From Trichoderma breve (taxonomy: Eukaryota; Ascomycota; Sordariomycetes; Hypocreales; Hypocreaceae): a stretch of DNA of 64,000 nucleotides. Positions 1 to 10,041 of the stretch are shown piece after piece. The notes under the pieces were generated by a model. The model was not told the DNA's origin. It ran no database searches and saw only the letters and a program-made list of their open reading frames with translations. The DNA lies in assembly GCF_028502605.1 (NCBI RefSeq), contig NC_079233.1:3906001-3970000 (forward strand), read 5' to 3'. Position numbers and translations under genes: made by a program. How positions within the stretch are numbered: position 1 is the stretch's first letter; the number at the start of each line of letters is the position of its first letter.

Positions 1-1862
1 TGAGGCGCTCAACGTAGACTTCGAGATGCAATTCACCCATGCCGGAAATGATGGTCTCTTCACTCTCGGCATCGACGTGGACACGGAAGGTCGGGTCCTC
101 GCGCTGGAATCGGTTCATCGCCTTACTGAAGTTGTCGGCGTCGCCAGTGCGCTTCGGCTTGATGGACAAGGACATGACGGCATCGGGGACGAACATGGAA
201 GACATGGTGTAAGGGAGACCGCCATCGGTAAAGGTATCGCCAGAAGCACAGTCGACACCGAACACGGCGCAAATCTCACCAGCACCGACCTCGTTGACAT
301 CCTCCATCTCGTTGGAGTGCATGCGAACAATGCGGGGAATGCGGACCTTCTTGTCGGTTCGGGAGTTGTACAGGTAGGTACCCTTGCTCAGGGTTCCCTG
401 ATAGACACGGATGTAGGTAAGTTGGCCATAGTTGTTCTCCTCGAGCTTGAATGCAAGACCGACAAAGGGAAGCGAGTTGTAGGGGACCAGTGCCACGGTC
501 TCCTCTCCCTTGGTCTTGTCCAGAGCAGTGTTTTCGATCTGACCGGGGTTGGGGAGGTAGTCGCAGACAGCATCCAGCATGGGCTGAATACCCTTATCGG
601 CCAGGGCAGAACCCATCATGACAGGAGTAAACTTGCGGGCAATGGTGGCGCGGCGGATAGCAGCCTTGATCTGTGCATTGGTGGGTTCCTGCTCATCGAG
701 ATACAGCTCGGCGATTTCGTCGTCAACGTCGGCCAGCTTCTCAATCAAGAACTGTCGCTTCTCGGCGGCAAACTCTTGCAGATTAGCAGGGACCTGGTCG
801 GTAACTCGGACCTTGGTGCCACGGGGGCCCTCAAAGTACATGGCCTTCATCTCGATAATGTCGACAACGCCCTCGAATTCGTCCTCGGCGCCAATAGGAA
901 TCTGGATGGCGGCCGCGGGGATCTTGAGCTTGGAGTTGATCTGTTCGACGGCCTTCCAGGGGTTGGCACCCATGCGGTCCATCTTGTTGATGAATGAAAT
1001 CCTAGGGACATCGTAGCGCTTCATTTGACGATCGACCGTAATCGTTTGGGACTGAACAGCAGAGACAGCGCAGAGAATCATGACGGCACCATCGAGCACG
1101 CGCAAAGCACGCTCGACCTCGATGGTGAAGTCAATGTGGCCGGGAGTGTCGATCAAGTTGATGTGATACTCTTCATCCTTTCCGTTTACCGTTTTCTTCC
1201 AGTCGCAGAATGTAGCCGCAGACTGAATAGTGATACCCTTTTCTCGTTCCAGTTCCATAGAGTCCATCTTGGCGCCGACGGCATCTTTGCCGCGGACCTC
1301 GTGGATTGCCTTGATTCGACCAGTGTAGAAGAGAACTCGTTCCGTTACCGTAGTTTTGCCACTGTCAATGTGTGCCTGTTGTTTGTTTATATCTTGTTAG
1401 TTTTTTGTCTCCTTTTTTCTCTTTCCCTCTATTCTTGAGTTTTATATATGCGTCATTAATAGCAAAGGTGGTTTCGTACCGCGATACCGATGTTCCGGAC
1501 TGAAGAGAGACGCTGAATCTCTTCGGGAGCAAGGTTGGCGGCAACAGATTCGGCAGTGAGGCTGGCAGCATCATTCTGTGCTTTTTTCAAACTATTCGTT
1601 TTCCAACTGTCAGTCTCATTGTTTCACCTTGCATCCAACTCGCTCGCAAGCTTCGTAACTGGAAATCCAAGACATGTTTTGGTGGTCCTTACGCTTCCTG
1701 CGCAGCATTGAGCCGCGGGGCTGATCCGCTGAAAGCTCGCAGCTGGCCCTGATAAGCCAAGGGAAGAATAGCAGCCTGGAAATTGCGAGCTCCAGAAGTT
1801 GCCTTCTGGGCATCCGCAAGCAGATGGCAATTAAGCCATCTGGCAGTCCCAAATGCCCTCAT
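1..1862 (-). CDS. MEF1: Mitochondrial elongation factor G1 (partial, 3' end outside window)
   Basis: This is the mitochondrial translocase GTPase that moves tRNA and mRNA through the mitoribosome after peptide transfer. Three exons read on the minus strand: 1862-1693, 1561-1480 and 1375 to beyond base 1, with introns of 131 and 104 bp (GT-AG). The start at 1862 gives an Arg/Ala-rich N-terminus that fits a mitochondrial presequence. About residue 80 the frame reads RNIGIA and, across intron 2, AHIDSGKTT, the P-loop (G1) of EF-G; the DTPGH G3 motif follows. The leftmost coding bases read [14 protein letters not shown], the conserved domain III segment, so domains IV and V lie outside. About 542 residues are visible of roughly 800 usual. 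The long plus-strand open frame over this region is its antisense shadow. Confidence 0.93.
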
Positions 1863-2367
1863 GTTGCGAGCTTGTCCACGGGCAAAGGTGGGTTGAAGGC
1901 ACTCAGAGATCGGCCATCGGCTTAATGGCCGCTTGAAACTTTTTTTTTTTAGTCTGTCAGGGTCCCTCCAATTGGCTCAACCTCTCACGTGCGGTCGCAA
2001 ATCGGACCACCGCCACAGTGTGCATTGGAAATGGCCTCAATTTATTGGCGGTTTTAACGAATAGTCACGAGGAACAGGTGTAAGAATGCAGATAATAATG
2101 ATTTTTGACTATGTGTAATATCTCAAGTTACATGTCTATGTGTATGTACTTAATGTACCTAGGTATCTGAACGCTTCTTTTGTAGCGAATGTCTCGGAAG
2201 CCAGCCTCAACTCCAGTGAATGCTTGCTTTGTATGCAAAAACAAGTAAGAAAAAAAAAGAAACAGAATCCCATATTATATACCATTGCGCCCCAATATCA
2301 TTTTAATTCAACATTTCATAAACACCCACGTGTAGTGGGTTGACGAATTCGGACGAATGTGCAAAAT
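1863..2367 (-). promoter_or_regulatory. Probable MEF1 promoter region
   Basis: Between the MEF1 start and the 3' end of the next minus-strand gene. It holds a palindromic CCAATTGG at 1968-1975 and a CACGTG E-box at 1986-1991, about 105-130 bp upstream of the MEF1 ATG, plus an A/T homopolymer at about 1940-1950. CCAAT (HAP complex) and CACGTG (bHLH) sites are known fungal elements; their use here is inferred. No gene seen. Confidence 0.4.
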
Positions 2368-3905
2368 TTACAGCCACCCAACACCGAATACGGCACTTCC
2401 GAGAAGAGTGTAGCAGAGGGTTAAGCCGACAACAATCATTCCAGGGCCAGAAAAGGCGCCGGTCAAGGAAGCAGCGTTGTCATCATCGCCATCATGGAAG
2501 CCACTGGCAGCGGACATACCAGACTGTGTCGATGAAGAATGGCCAGTATTGCTCTGGTTCGGTGCGCTGGTGGAGGATGGAATAGGAGCGCCGCTGCTGG
2601 CGAAAGCAACAACGTTGGTCTGGGTGGAGTTGAAGTTGGTAGGAGCAATTCCAATCTCGTTGTTGACCAAGTCATAGGCAACGAATGCAGATCGGAGGAA
2701 CGTGTCGCCAAGCAGGTAAGGAGCGTCGGTGGTGTTCTGGATGCCAAACTCGCAGATGGACTGGCCCTTGTTGGGGCCAGACGAGAACTGAGGAGGGGGG
2801 CCGCCGCTGAAGAGGTCGAGGACGAGCTCAGACAAGGTGACGTTGATGGTAGGGCCATCGGCTCCGGCAAAGGTAAAGGCGAAGTGGCCGTTGATATTGC
2901 CGACAGAGCAAGGAACAACAGCGATGCCGAGCTCGTCGCTGAAAGTAGCTCCAACCTCGTTCCACGCCTGCTCAGCCATGTCTTGCGGCAGATAGGTCAG
3001 GGTGGTTCCCGAATCCAGAACAGCTGTCAAGGTCTCTTGGCTTGTGCTGAGGGTGTCGGTGCCACTGGGGCTTGAAGCCTGGACTGAGTATAGGTTAACA
3101 GCAAACTCGGTAAAGGTCTTGCCGCCGTTGGGGGAAATGATGTTGATCCTGGTCAAGTCGCCGTGATACTTTTCGGTGTCGATGCCGCCGAATAGGATGG
3201 AGCCCGTGCTGGCATCCAGGTCGTTGAGCCACAGACTAAAGGCTACGGTGTTGATGAGCTTCTGCTGCTGCAGGACAACAGGAAGGTTCGGGTAGGTCTG
3301 TCGGGTTGTGCCAAGTGACGCTTCATCGTTGATGTATCCCACTCCCACCAGGCCGTTGGCAATAGATGTGTCGAGGCCAAGGCCCATGGTGAGATTCTGG
3401 ATGTTTATGCCGTTGATGCGGAAGGTGTCTTCAATGTAGTCGCCTTTGGACGAGGAGCCATCCACATAGGTGATGTCGAAGAGGTTTTCTCCAACAACCT
3501 GAAAGGTGCTGGAATCATCGGAGTTGACTGGGAAAGGAGGTATTAGGTGAGCTGCAGATACAAAAAAAAAAATAGAGAAAGGTCTTTTAACTTACAGCTT
3601 CCAAAAGTACAGCCGGGGTTCCTTTGTGAAGTTTGCGTGCAGATGGCAGCTGTCGAAGCAGGGACCCAGACATCACTACTGCCTGTGTCGAGCTGCAGCG
3701 TGATGTTCTGGCCAGGGGTGCCAACCTCGACGTTGATAAAGTATCCGCCCTGAACCTTTTGGTTGGACAAAGTAGCATCGATGGTCGCGTCTCGTTTGCG
3801 AAGTCTCGGTGCGTCGTGACGCTTCTCAATGTCGAACTGGACGACTTGGGCCTGGGCTGCTGAGGCGAGGACGACGCCTGCAACGGCCAGGGGTGAGGCC
3901 TTCAT
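2368..3905 (-). CDS. Secreted, probably GPI-anchored aspartyl protease (yapsin/SAP type)
   Basis: Pepsin-family (A1) endopeptidase, likely at the cell surface. Exon 1 is 3905-3596 and exon 2 is 3527-2368, separated by a 68-bp intron with a GTAAGT donor; the product is 489 residues. The N-terminal hydrophobic stretch after MKAS is a signal peptide, followed by a short propeptide with KR-type sites near residues 29 and 38. Both catalytic motifs are present: DTGS at about D73 and DSGT at about D275. A Ser/Thr/Asn-rich region near the C-terminus is followed by a hydrophobic tail ending in GVGWL, the pattern of a GPI-attachment signal, as in yapsins. The same frame stays open upstream to an ATG at 4181, but I prefer 3905 because it begins the signal peptide. 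Role in wall remodelling or nutrition is inferred. Confidence 0.9.
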
Positions 3906-4951
3906 GGCGGCAAGGCTACTGGGTATTATACAATGGACAAGAATATACTGGTAGGTAGAGATATCTACTTTTGTAGCAATACTACAGTGTCGACGACCTT
4001 GTAGGCGTTTCTGAGTCAGGGATGGGTTGTCTGCGCGTCTCCGTAGGAAGGGGTTGTGAAAAACTGATGCCGTGAGGCTCTGGTAATAGTGGATGTAGAT
4101 CAGGTACGCAACAAAAACACACACGGTGATGCCAATAGGATTGTCTCGCACAAAACTCCAGGGTATAGACAGCCAGGACAAGAAAAAGACACTCGAATGA
4201 AATCAACAGAGTAGAAAAATCAGATCAAACCAGGCTCGCCATGCCGCACAGGGTCCCGGGCCATTGTTATAAATTGTCACAGAACGGATGCGGCGTGGCT
4301 GTGAAATGAGACGCACTGCTGAAACAGGAGAAGCTGCACTGACAGGCGTCGTCATTAGCGCCCAAGCGGTGGGGACTGCCGGCACACGGGGATTTGGATT
4401 GTGTTGCTGATGCCGATGCCGAGTCGCCGAGTGTGGCAGGGAAACGCGCGTTGTTGCTCCAGCGGATATAACGGGCGCTGAGTTGTCAGAGGAGAATGAC
4501 GACGACAGCCTCAGAATGAAAAAAAGCTTTTTTTTCGATTCCATCTTTTGTTGTTCAGTTTTTGATGCAGATTCTTTTGGCCGCCGGCTTGTGCGTCTGC
4601 CCGTCTCCGCCATATACCCACAGTCTTCACAGCCCCCCTACTAGGCATTGAACATGAATACACATCAATCCAACAGATGGAATTACTACCAAGGATTATT
4701 ACCGAGGGCTGACTGACCCAACTGCAATACGATACGGCACATGCATATGTCAGGAACTGGGCCGCCAAAAGTGCAAAACTCGGATCCCCAATGTTACCTA
4801 ATCCACATCCATACAGCCTCCAACTGGTCCGAGACACTCAGCTGGGCGGTAAAAATAGAAGGCCGTCTGTGGCTGAGGCTCTGTGCTGATTCCATGCTTC
4901 CAATGTTGCCTAATGCGGAACAAGGGCCCAGTGACAAATCTCGCCTCCCGC
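3906..4951. other. Intergenic region, about 1 kb
   Basis: Lies upstream of the aspartyl protease and downstream of the aminotransferase. An open frame continuous with the protease reaches 4181 and would encode a hydrophobic segment, but it probably belongs to the 5' leader. No other gene, RNA or repeat recognised. Confidence 0.4.
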
Positions 4952-6216
4952 TCATTGGCCCAGATGCTGCCGGACATAAACCCCGAGTTTCTGCAGCGCT
5001 TCTGCCAACACGGCCGTAGATCCAACAAAACCGACTCGGACGTAGCCTGCAAAGTCCTGATCATGTCCAAAGCAGCGAGACCCGGGCACCAGAAACACTT
5101 TGGTCTTGTCCAGGACGTCGCGGCAAAAGGCGACATCATCCACCGGCTTGCCGCCCACATGGAACTGGATGAATGCCGTCGTTCCCGCGGTTGGCGCCAC
5201 CCACGAGCAGACCGAAGAATGCGCCTCCACAAACGCCTTGAGCATGTCGGCGTTGTGCTTTGCCTGCTGGATGTTCCGCTTCATCAGCGCTCCGCGTACG
5301 GCCGGGGAAAGCGCATAGCTTGCCACCTGGTCGTCTAGTTGGGACACGCTGATTGTCACGTAGTGCCGCGCCTCAACCAGTCTCTCGACAATGGCCTTGT
5401 CGCCTGACGCAATCCAGCCCACCCGGATGCCGCCTAGAGAGTATGCTTTGGACAGAGACCCGGTGACAATGGCCTTGTCGTAGCCCAAGTCTGCCACCGA
5501 TGGAGGCACGTCTGCGTTGTCTTCTAGTCCGTTGTGAAACAGCGGGCGATAGACCTCGTCAGACAGGATCATGATCCCCCTGGCCTTGGCAAAGTCCACA
5601 ATTTTATAAACGACATCTCTGGGGATGGGCACCCCGGTAGGGTTGTTGGGGTTGTTAATGACAATCATCTTCAGTTGTGGGGTTAGCGACGAGGACTATG
5701 ATTAAACCAAATGAATGCCGCACAACTTCGTGTTACAGTACGGACCTTTGTGTTTGCTTTGGCGAGCTTCTCCAGCTCATCCATGTCAGGTACAAAGCCC
5801 TGCTCAGGCCGCAAGCGCCAAAGCGAGACCTCTGCTCCAAGGCTCTCGGGCACTGAATAGAGCTGTTGATACGTGGGATACACGCAAATAACATGGTCTC
5901 CAGGCTCGATCAAGCTATAAAAGGCCAGAAAGTTGGCCGCTATGGCGCCCTGAGTGATGATGACATTCTCGGGCGCTATCTGTTCCCCTTCGTAGAGAGT
6001 CGAGATGGTTTCCCTCAACGTTGATGACCCGCGAATGGCCCCGTATATGAGCACAGTGCTGGTTCGTGGGGGAAGCTCACCCGTGTCTCCGGATAGCTGG
6101 GCCAGCTGGTCGATGGAGACGGATTCAACGCATGTCTCAGCAATGTTTAGAACCCCAGGAGTAAATTCATAAGCCTCCATCCACCGCTCAACCTCGAAAT
6201 GCTGGAAGCGAACCAT
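4952..6216 (-). CDS. PLP-dependent class I/II aminotransferase
   Basis: Fold-type I pyridoxal-phosphate enzyme that transfers an amino group between an amino acid and a 2-oxo acid; the substrate cannot be named from sequence alone. Exon 1 is 6216-5746 and exon 2 is 5668-4952, joined phase 0 across a 77-bp intron, giving 395 residues, the usual size. The intron has an unusual GTCCGT donor, but the join restores the conserved order INNPNNPTG then SDEVYRPL. The internal-aldimine lysine is in GSLSKAYSLGGIRVGW (about K231), and the phosphate-binding Arg-Val-Gly-Trp follows. The C-terminal small domain is complete. Close relatives could include capreomycidine-synthase-like or ACC-synthase-like aminotransferases, which cannot be separated here. 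No presequence or signal peptide is evident, so it is probably cytosolic. Confidence 0.88.
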
Positions 6217-7218
6217 GTTGGGTGAATCTAATGCAAGGGTCCTGAAACTCTTACAGATAACGTTACAGTATACTTCTGCTTTGTCTCGGTTGATCTGTTT
6301 CAGTCTCTCTCGTCAAATACTAGCCGCTATGGTCAGAATAGCTTTTAGAATTAGGCCCAAGCGGGGTAAGACTGGGACCTTATATGTCTCAATTTGTGTA
6401 ACCTCATGAGGGCGATTTGTCGGAGAATTTGGCGAGGCGCGCCTTGTTGATGATCTTACTCCAACAATTGGTTTCAAGCTCCACGTTCACCACCTATCGG
6501 GTACTTTCAACCGACCTATCGGGTACTTCCAATCGACACCGGCACCAGAATCGGACTTGATGCTGGTCCATCTACAATATGAAGCCGCCATCTAGTGACA
6601 GGTAGTCAGAATGTCGATCTCTGGCTCACCTTTGAGGAGGTGTGATTGAAAATATTAGCTGCATAGCCAACAGAATGGCATGGCGGCAGTTTTTGATGAA
6701 GAAGCCGATGCATAGAAGAGACTTGAAGAGACACAGATTTGAGTACTTCTTCTAGAATTAGGCCATTTATCTTCTTGTTGTCGAGCAATCCATCAAGTTA
6801 CCATCAGCTCCAGGTTAGGCGTTGTACTAGTGTTGCGTGTAAGAGCATGCAAAGATACATCAAGCCCATGCAGTCTCTCACTTACGGGACAAAGTTTATT
6901 AAAACCACGACCATTCTACTCATTCAAGCCACAGTCATTTAGCTGCATAAATTAGCGACGGCCTTGAATTTTCAAAATTATGATTTGCAGATGCTTGGGG
7001 GAGATCTGAAGTCAATCTTCTTGAGCCATGTGACTGTGGGGATGAAGACCCCTACATACGAGTACCATCACCTACCACTCCTACGTAACCCCACATTGAT
7101 CCCACGGATGCCATCATTTAGCCTCGGGTCACAATCGAATGCTCAATGACACCACTTTCATTCAACGTCCTTTGAGCTTCATTCTTGAATCATCATCATC
7201 ATTTTAATCGAGCCCATC
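6217..7218. other. Divergent intergenic region between aminotransferase and CoA gene
   Basis: About 1 kb with no recognisable gene. It holds the upstream regions of both flanking genes and the short direct repeat listed separately at 6492-6532. Small open frames here show no family resemblance. Confidence 0.4.
6492..6532. repeat. Two-copy 22-bp-period direct repeat
   Basis: ACCTATCGGGTACTTTCAA at 6492-6510 and ACCTATCGGGTACTTCCAA at 6514-6532 match at 18 of 19 bases. The pair could be a double regulator-binding site in the divergent promoter, or a chance tandem duplication. Confidence 0.6.
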
Positions 7219-8499
7219 ATGGCTCCAACAAGCAGCAACGCGCCTTCGCTGCTCCTACTGCCAGCCCCTCCTCACCCACTGCATCCTCATTCTCTGGCCG
7301 CCGCCTACTGGGCGCCTGTAACGGTGGCTCTGAAGCGCATCATCGCTACTGGCATCAACGGCAATAGTAGTACCAACAATTCCAATGCAAATTCCAGCGC
7401 TGGCACAAATCATGTTCTCGTCATCGCAGTCGCCTGCCCTATTCTTACAGGGCCCTCGCCAAGGCGCAAGTCCATAAACTGGAAGACCGCACAGTCTCTT
7501 CTTGCCCGCATTTACACTCTCATCGCAGCCATTTGCGATGAGCAGAACATTGACACATCAGGGGAGCCGGGCAGTAGCAGCGTCGATCCACGAGTCGTGT
7601 TAGTCGACCATGAGCGACACAGAACGTATCAGCGCAACTTTGATGGAGAATATGAAGCAAATTGCACGCCCGTGTTGGATCTGGCAGCCTTTGCCTCGAC
7701 GGTTCATCCTTGGAGAACGGTGTTCCATCCTAGTTCCGAGGCAGGCTATGAGCTCCTCAAGGCTTTCTTAGAGTACTCACAGGGGAAACAAACTCTTCTG
7801 CAAAGCCAAATCGTTGCTGTTGAAGGCGGCCTCGGCATGTCCACCGGCGAAGTCCCGCCTGTTACTCAGGAGGATCTCATCAATGGCTACGATACTGTTT
7901 GTCTGGGTGGCACGTTTGACCATCTTCATGCGGGACACAAACTACTTCTTCACGCCACTGCTTTACTTATGGGCATCCCAGAGAAACATACCGGGAAGCA
8001 CTCTGTTCTCATCGTCGGGATTTCAGGAGATGAGCTGTTGACGAACAAAAAGTACGCTCAAGTGTTACAGCCCTGGGATGTGCGCGCAAACAATGTTCTG
8101 CAGTTTCTCTCTACTATATTCAACTCGGCGTCTTCGTCCAACACAAACACCTTGCCGCTAACATCTACTCCTGCACCGGATGAGCTTCATGCTACATTCC
8201 GTGACGGCACAGTGCTGGTTCGCTGTGTGAACATCCACGACCCCTTTGGGCCAACCATTTCGGAGGAAATCATGGATGTAATTGTGGTTTCAGGGGAGAC
8301 ACGGAGCGGCGGACAGGCTATTAATGATAAGAGAACTGAGAAAGGGTGGAAGCCGCTCGAGGTGTTTGAGATTGATGTGCTCGATCCAAGCGATATCTTG
8401 AAGGAAGACGGCGGAAGACAGAGCAATGGATTTGCGACAAAGATTAGCAGCACGGCAATTCGACAGCGAATAGCCCAGTCCAAAGAGGAATCACAATAG
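7219..8499 (+). CDS. CAB4: Pantetheine-phosphate adenylyltransferase (CoA biosynthesis)
   Basis: Transfers AMP from ATP to 4'-phosphopantetheine to give dephospho-CoA, the fourth step of CoA synthesis. It is a single exon of 426 residues. The nucleotidyltransferase core begins near residue 224 and carries GGTFDHLHAGH (about 230-240), the HxGH-type ATP site; near the C-terminus SSTAIRQRI matches the second conserved ATP-binding block (the ISSTxxR-type motif). The first 220 residues are a low-similarity fungal N-terminal domain rich in Pro, Ser and Asn at its start. Unlike the animal enzyme there is no C-terminal dephospho-CoA kinase domain, as expected for fungi where CAB5 is separate. The ATG at 7219 is the first in frame. 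CAB4 is used as the yeast orthologue name. Confidence 0.87.
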   Translation: MAPTSSNAPSLLLLPAPPHPLHPHSLAAAYWAPVTVALKRIIATGINGNSSTNNSNANSSAGTNHVLVIAVACPILTGPSPRRKSINWKTAQSLLARIYTLIAAICDEQNIDTSGEPGSSSVDPRVVLVDHERHRTYQRNFDGEYEANCTPVLDLAAFASTVHPWRTVFHPSSEAGYELLKAFLEYSQGKQTLLQSQIVAVEGGLGMSTGEVPPVTQEDLINGYDTVCLGGTFDHLHAGHKLLLHATALLMGIPEKHTGKHSVLIVGISGDELLTNKKYAQVLQPWDVRANNVLQFLSTIFNSASSSNTNTLPLTSTPAPDELHATFRDGTVLVRCVNIHDPFGPTISEEIMDVIVVSGETRSGGQAINDKRTEKGWKPLEVFEIDVLDPSDILKEDGGRQSNGFATKISSTAIRQRIAQSKEESQ

Positions 8500-8694
8500 C
8501 TATACCAGCGGTGGCTGAAATTATCCACTGGCTGGATCAGGATTGAGGCATCGCGGAGAATGAATGTTATCACATGTCGAGCGATCGATACCAGACTCAT
8601 ATGACGCATATTGTGCTCCATTACCCACGAGGGCCCACAAAGCTCATCTGCATAGCCATTGTCACAAGAAGCAGCAAAAAAAGGGCAAAAATTA

Positions 8695-8776
8695 TGCCAT
8701 AGCGAGGAATCGAACCTCGGCCGTCAGTGCTTCGCTTAGTCCACAAACTGATATACTACCACTATATTACTATGGC
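8695..8776 (-). tRNA. tRNA-His (GTG) with an 11-nt intron
   Basis: The minus strand folds as a cloverleaf: acceptor GCCATAG/CTATGGC with discriminator A, anticodon stem TCAGT/ACTGA, loop TTGTGG... with anticodon GTG, and T arm CGAGG-TTCGATT-CCTCG. The 18 nt between the anticodon stems exceed a 7-nt loop by 11, placing a small intron just 3' of the anticodon at the canonical site. The acceptor resembles that of yeast tRNA-His, which receives its extra 5' G after transcription. Confidence in the identity is high; the exact intron ends are inferred. Confidence 0.92.
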
Positions 8777-10041
8777 TTAGACTGGTGAATTGGCACTGTG
8801 ATGAACTAATTTTACCTATAAGGGAGGAGCGCCTTTTCTATATATCCACAAAGACTGTAGAAATTATGAATATTAGCAACTTTAAGGTCTCTTTAACTTA
8901 CCATACCGAGATGGATGGAGGAATCTTTTCCAGCTGTTGGAATACGGCCTTTTAATGCGTATAGCGAGCTGTAGAAAGCGAAGCATAATGCAGTATATCT
9001 TCTTGGTAAAAACCTTTGAACGATGTACCATGTATACTCTTCACCTCTGCTTGTAGCGTTTGTCTTGATGTTGACTATAATATTGAAGAGTGGGATGTGG
9101 TATAGCTAGGTAGATATATTGATTGGGTGTTTGCCATTCTTATAATGGCTGAATTCTTCCATAGACGCATCGACTACATGTATTGATGAATCCAAGTAGG
9201 AATCATTCCAGTGAGATTGGCAACTTGTTCTGGTCACTCCAAATATCGTTTAGAAGATGCCCTATTCACAATTGACTTCTGAGCCTTGCTCATTTGATTC
9301 ATGATCCCTTACAGCCCATATCGTCTTCATCTCTACGATTGATACCATCAGACGAATTACAAGGTGAGTGGCTCGGGGACCTAGACATCATCCCTATGAC
9401 ACATCACTAACGATGAAAATAGGTCCCTCGAGCTCAACGGCACTTTTGTCTCATTGCCACGCTGGTCGTACAGACGATGCCATCCATCGTTTCCTAGCTT
9501 GAAATGGGATTGAACAGAAAAAGCCGATATCCGTGACCCAAGCACTACAGCTCCAAAAGACCTTCAATAGCAAGTGCGGAGAATACAGCCTATATGCACG
9601 CTTCCTGTTATCATGGCCTGAGAATCATGTCACTGCAAATACGCGTAAAAAAGAACGAGCTCTTCCAGCTGTCTCTGCAGTACAAGCAAGGTACGGCCGG
9701 CATGCCGCATCTGTACAAGCTCTCACACACTGATCGTCACCACGTGTTTTGTAACGCGCTGTGTTCCAGCAAGTCCAGAGCTGATGGGCCGCTGTACCAA
9801 TCAGACAACAGGGCGGGGTTGGGGGTTGTTGGGGGACTTGGGGGTTCCAAGGTTGCCCCAGACCACCGGCGGGATTCGATGACGACCTTGTTTCGCGCCA
9901 GGAACCGAGCCGCGGTACGTACCTGGTGCTGGTGCAGGCTGGTGCCTCCAACCTTGAGAGTTCAGCCTGTGCGGCTTCTACTTCTTCCCTCTCCAACACC
10001 GGCTCGAATCCTCTCCATCGCAACCTCTGCAGCTCATCGCC
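8777..10041. other. Intergenic region upstream of the ABC transporter
   Basis: About 1.26 kb between tRNA-His and the ABC transporter. Apart from the G-rich motif listed at 9811-9845 I see no gene or repeat. Overlapping open frames at 9533-10284 on both strands lack any family signature and run into the transporter's first exon. Confidence 0.4.
9811..9845 (+). promoter_or_regulatory. Potential G-quadruplex motif upstream of ABC transporter
   Basis: Five G-runs of three to five bases are spaced by one to five bases, fitting the G3+N1-7 quadruplex rule on the coding strand. It lies about 200 bp before the ATG at 10042, so it is in the promoter or 5' leader. Function is speculative. Confidence 0.45.

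Noticed and set aside
26..997. Long plus-strand open frame (323 codons) at the left edge
   Set aside because: It is the antisense of MEF1; the minus strand carries the EF-G motifs.
2463..3075. Alternative frames over the aspartyl protease
   Set aside because: Shadows; both catalytic Asp motifs are in the frame annotated.
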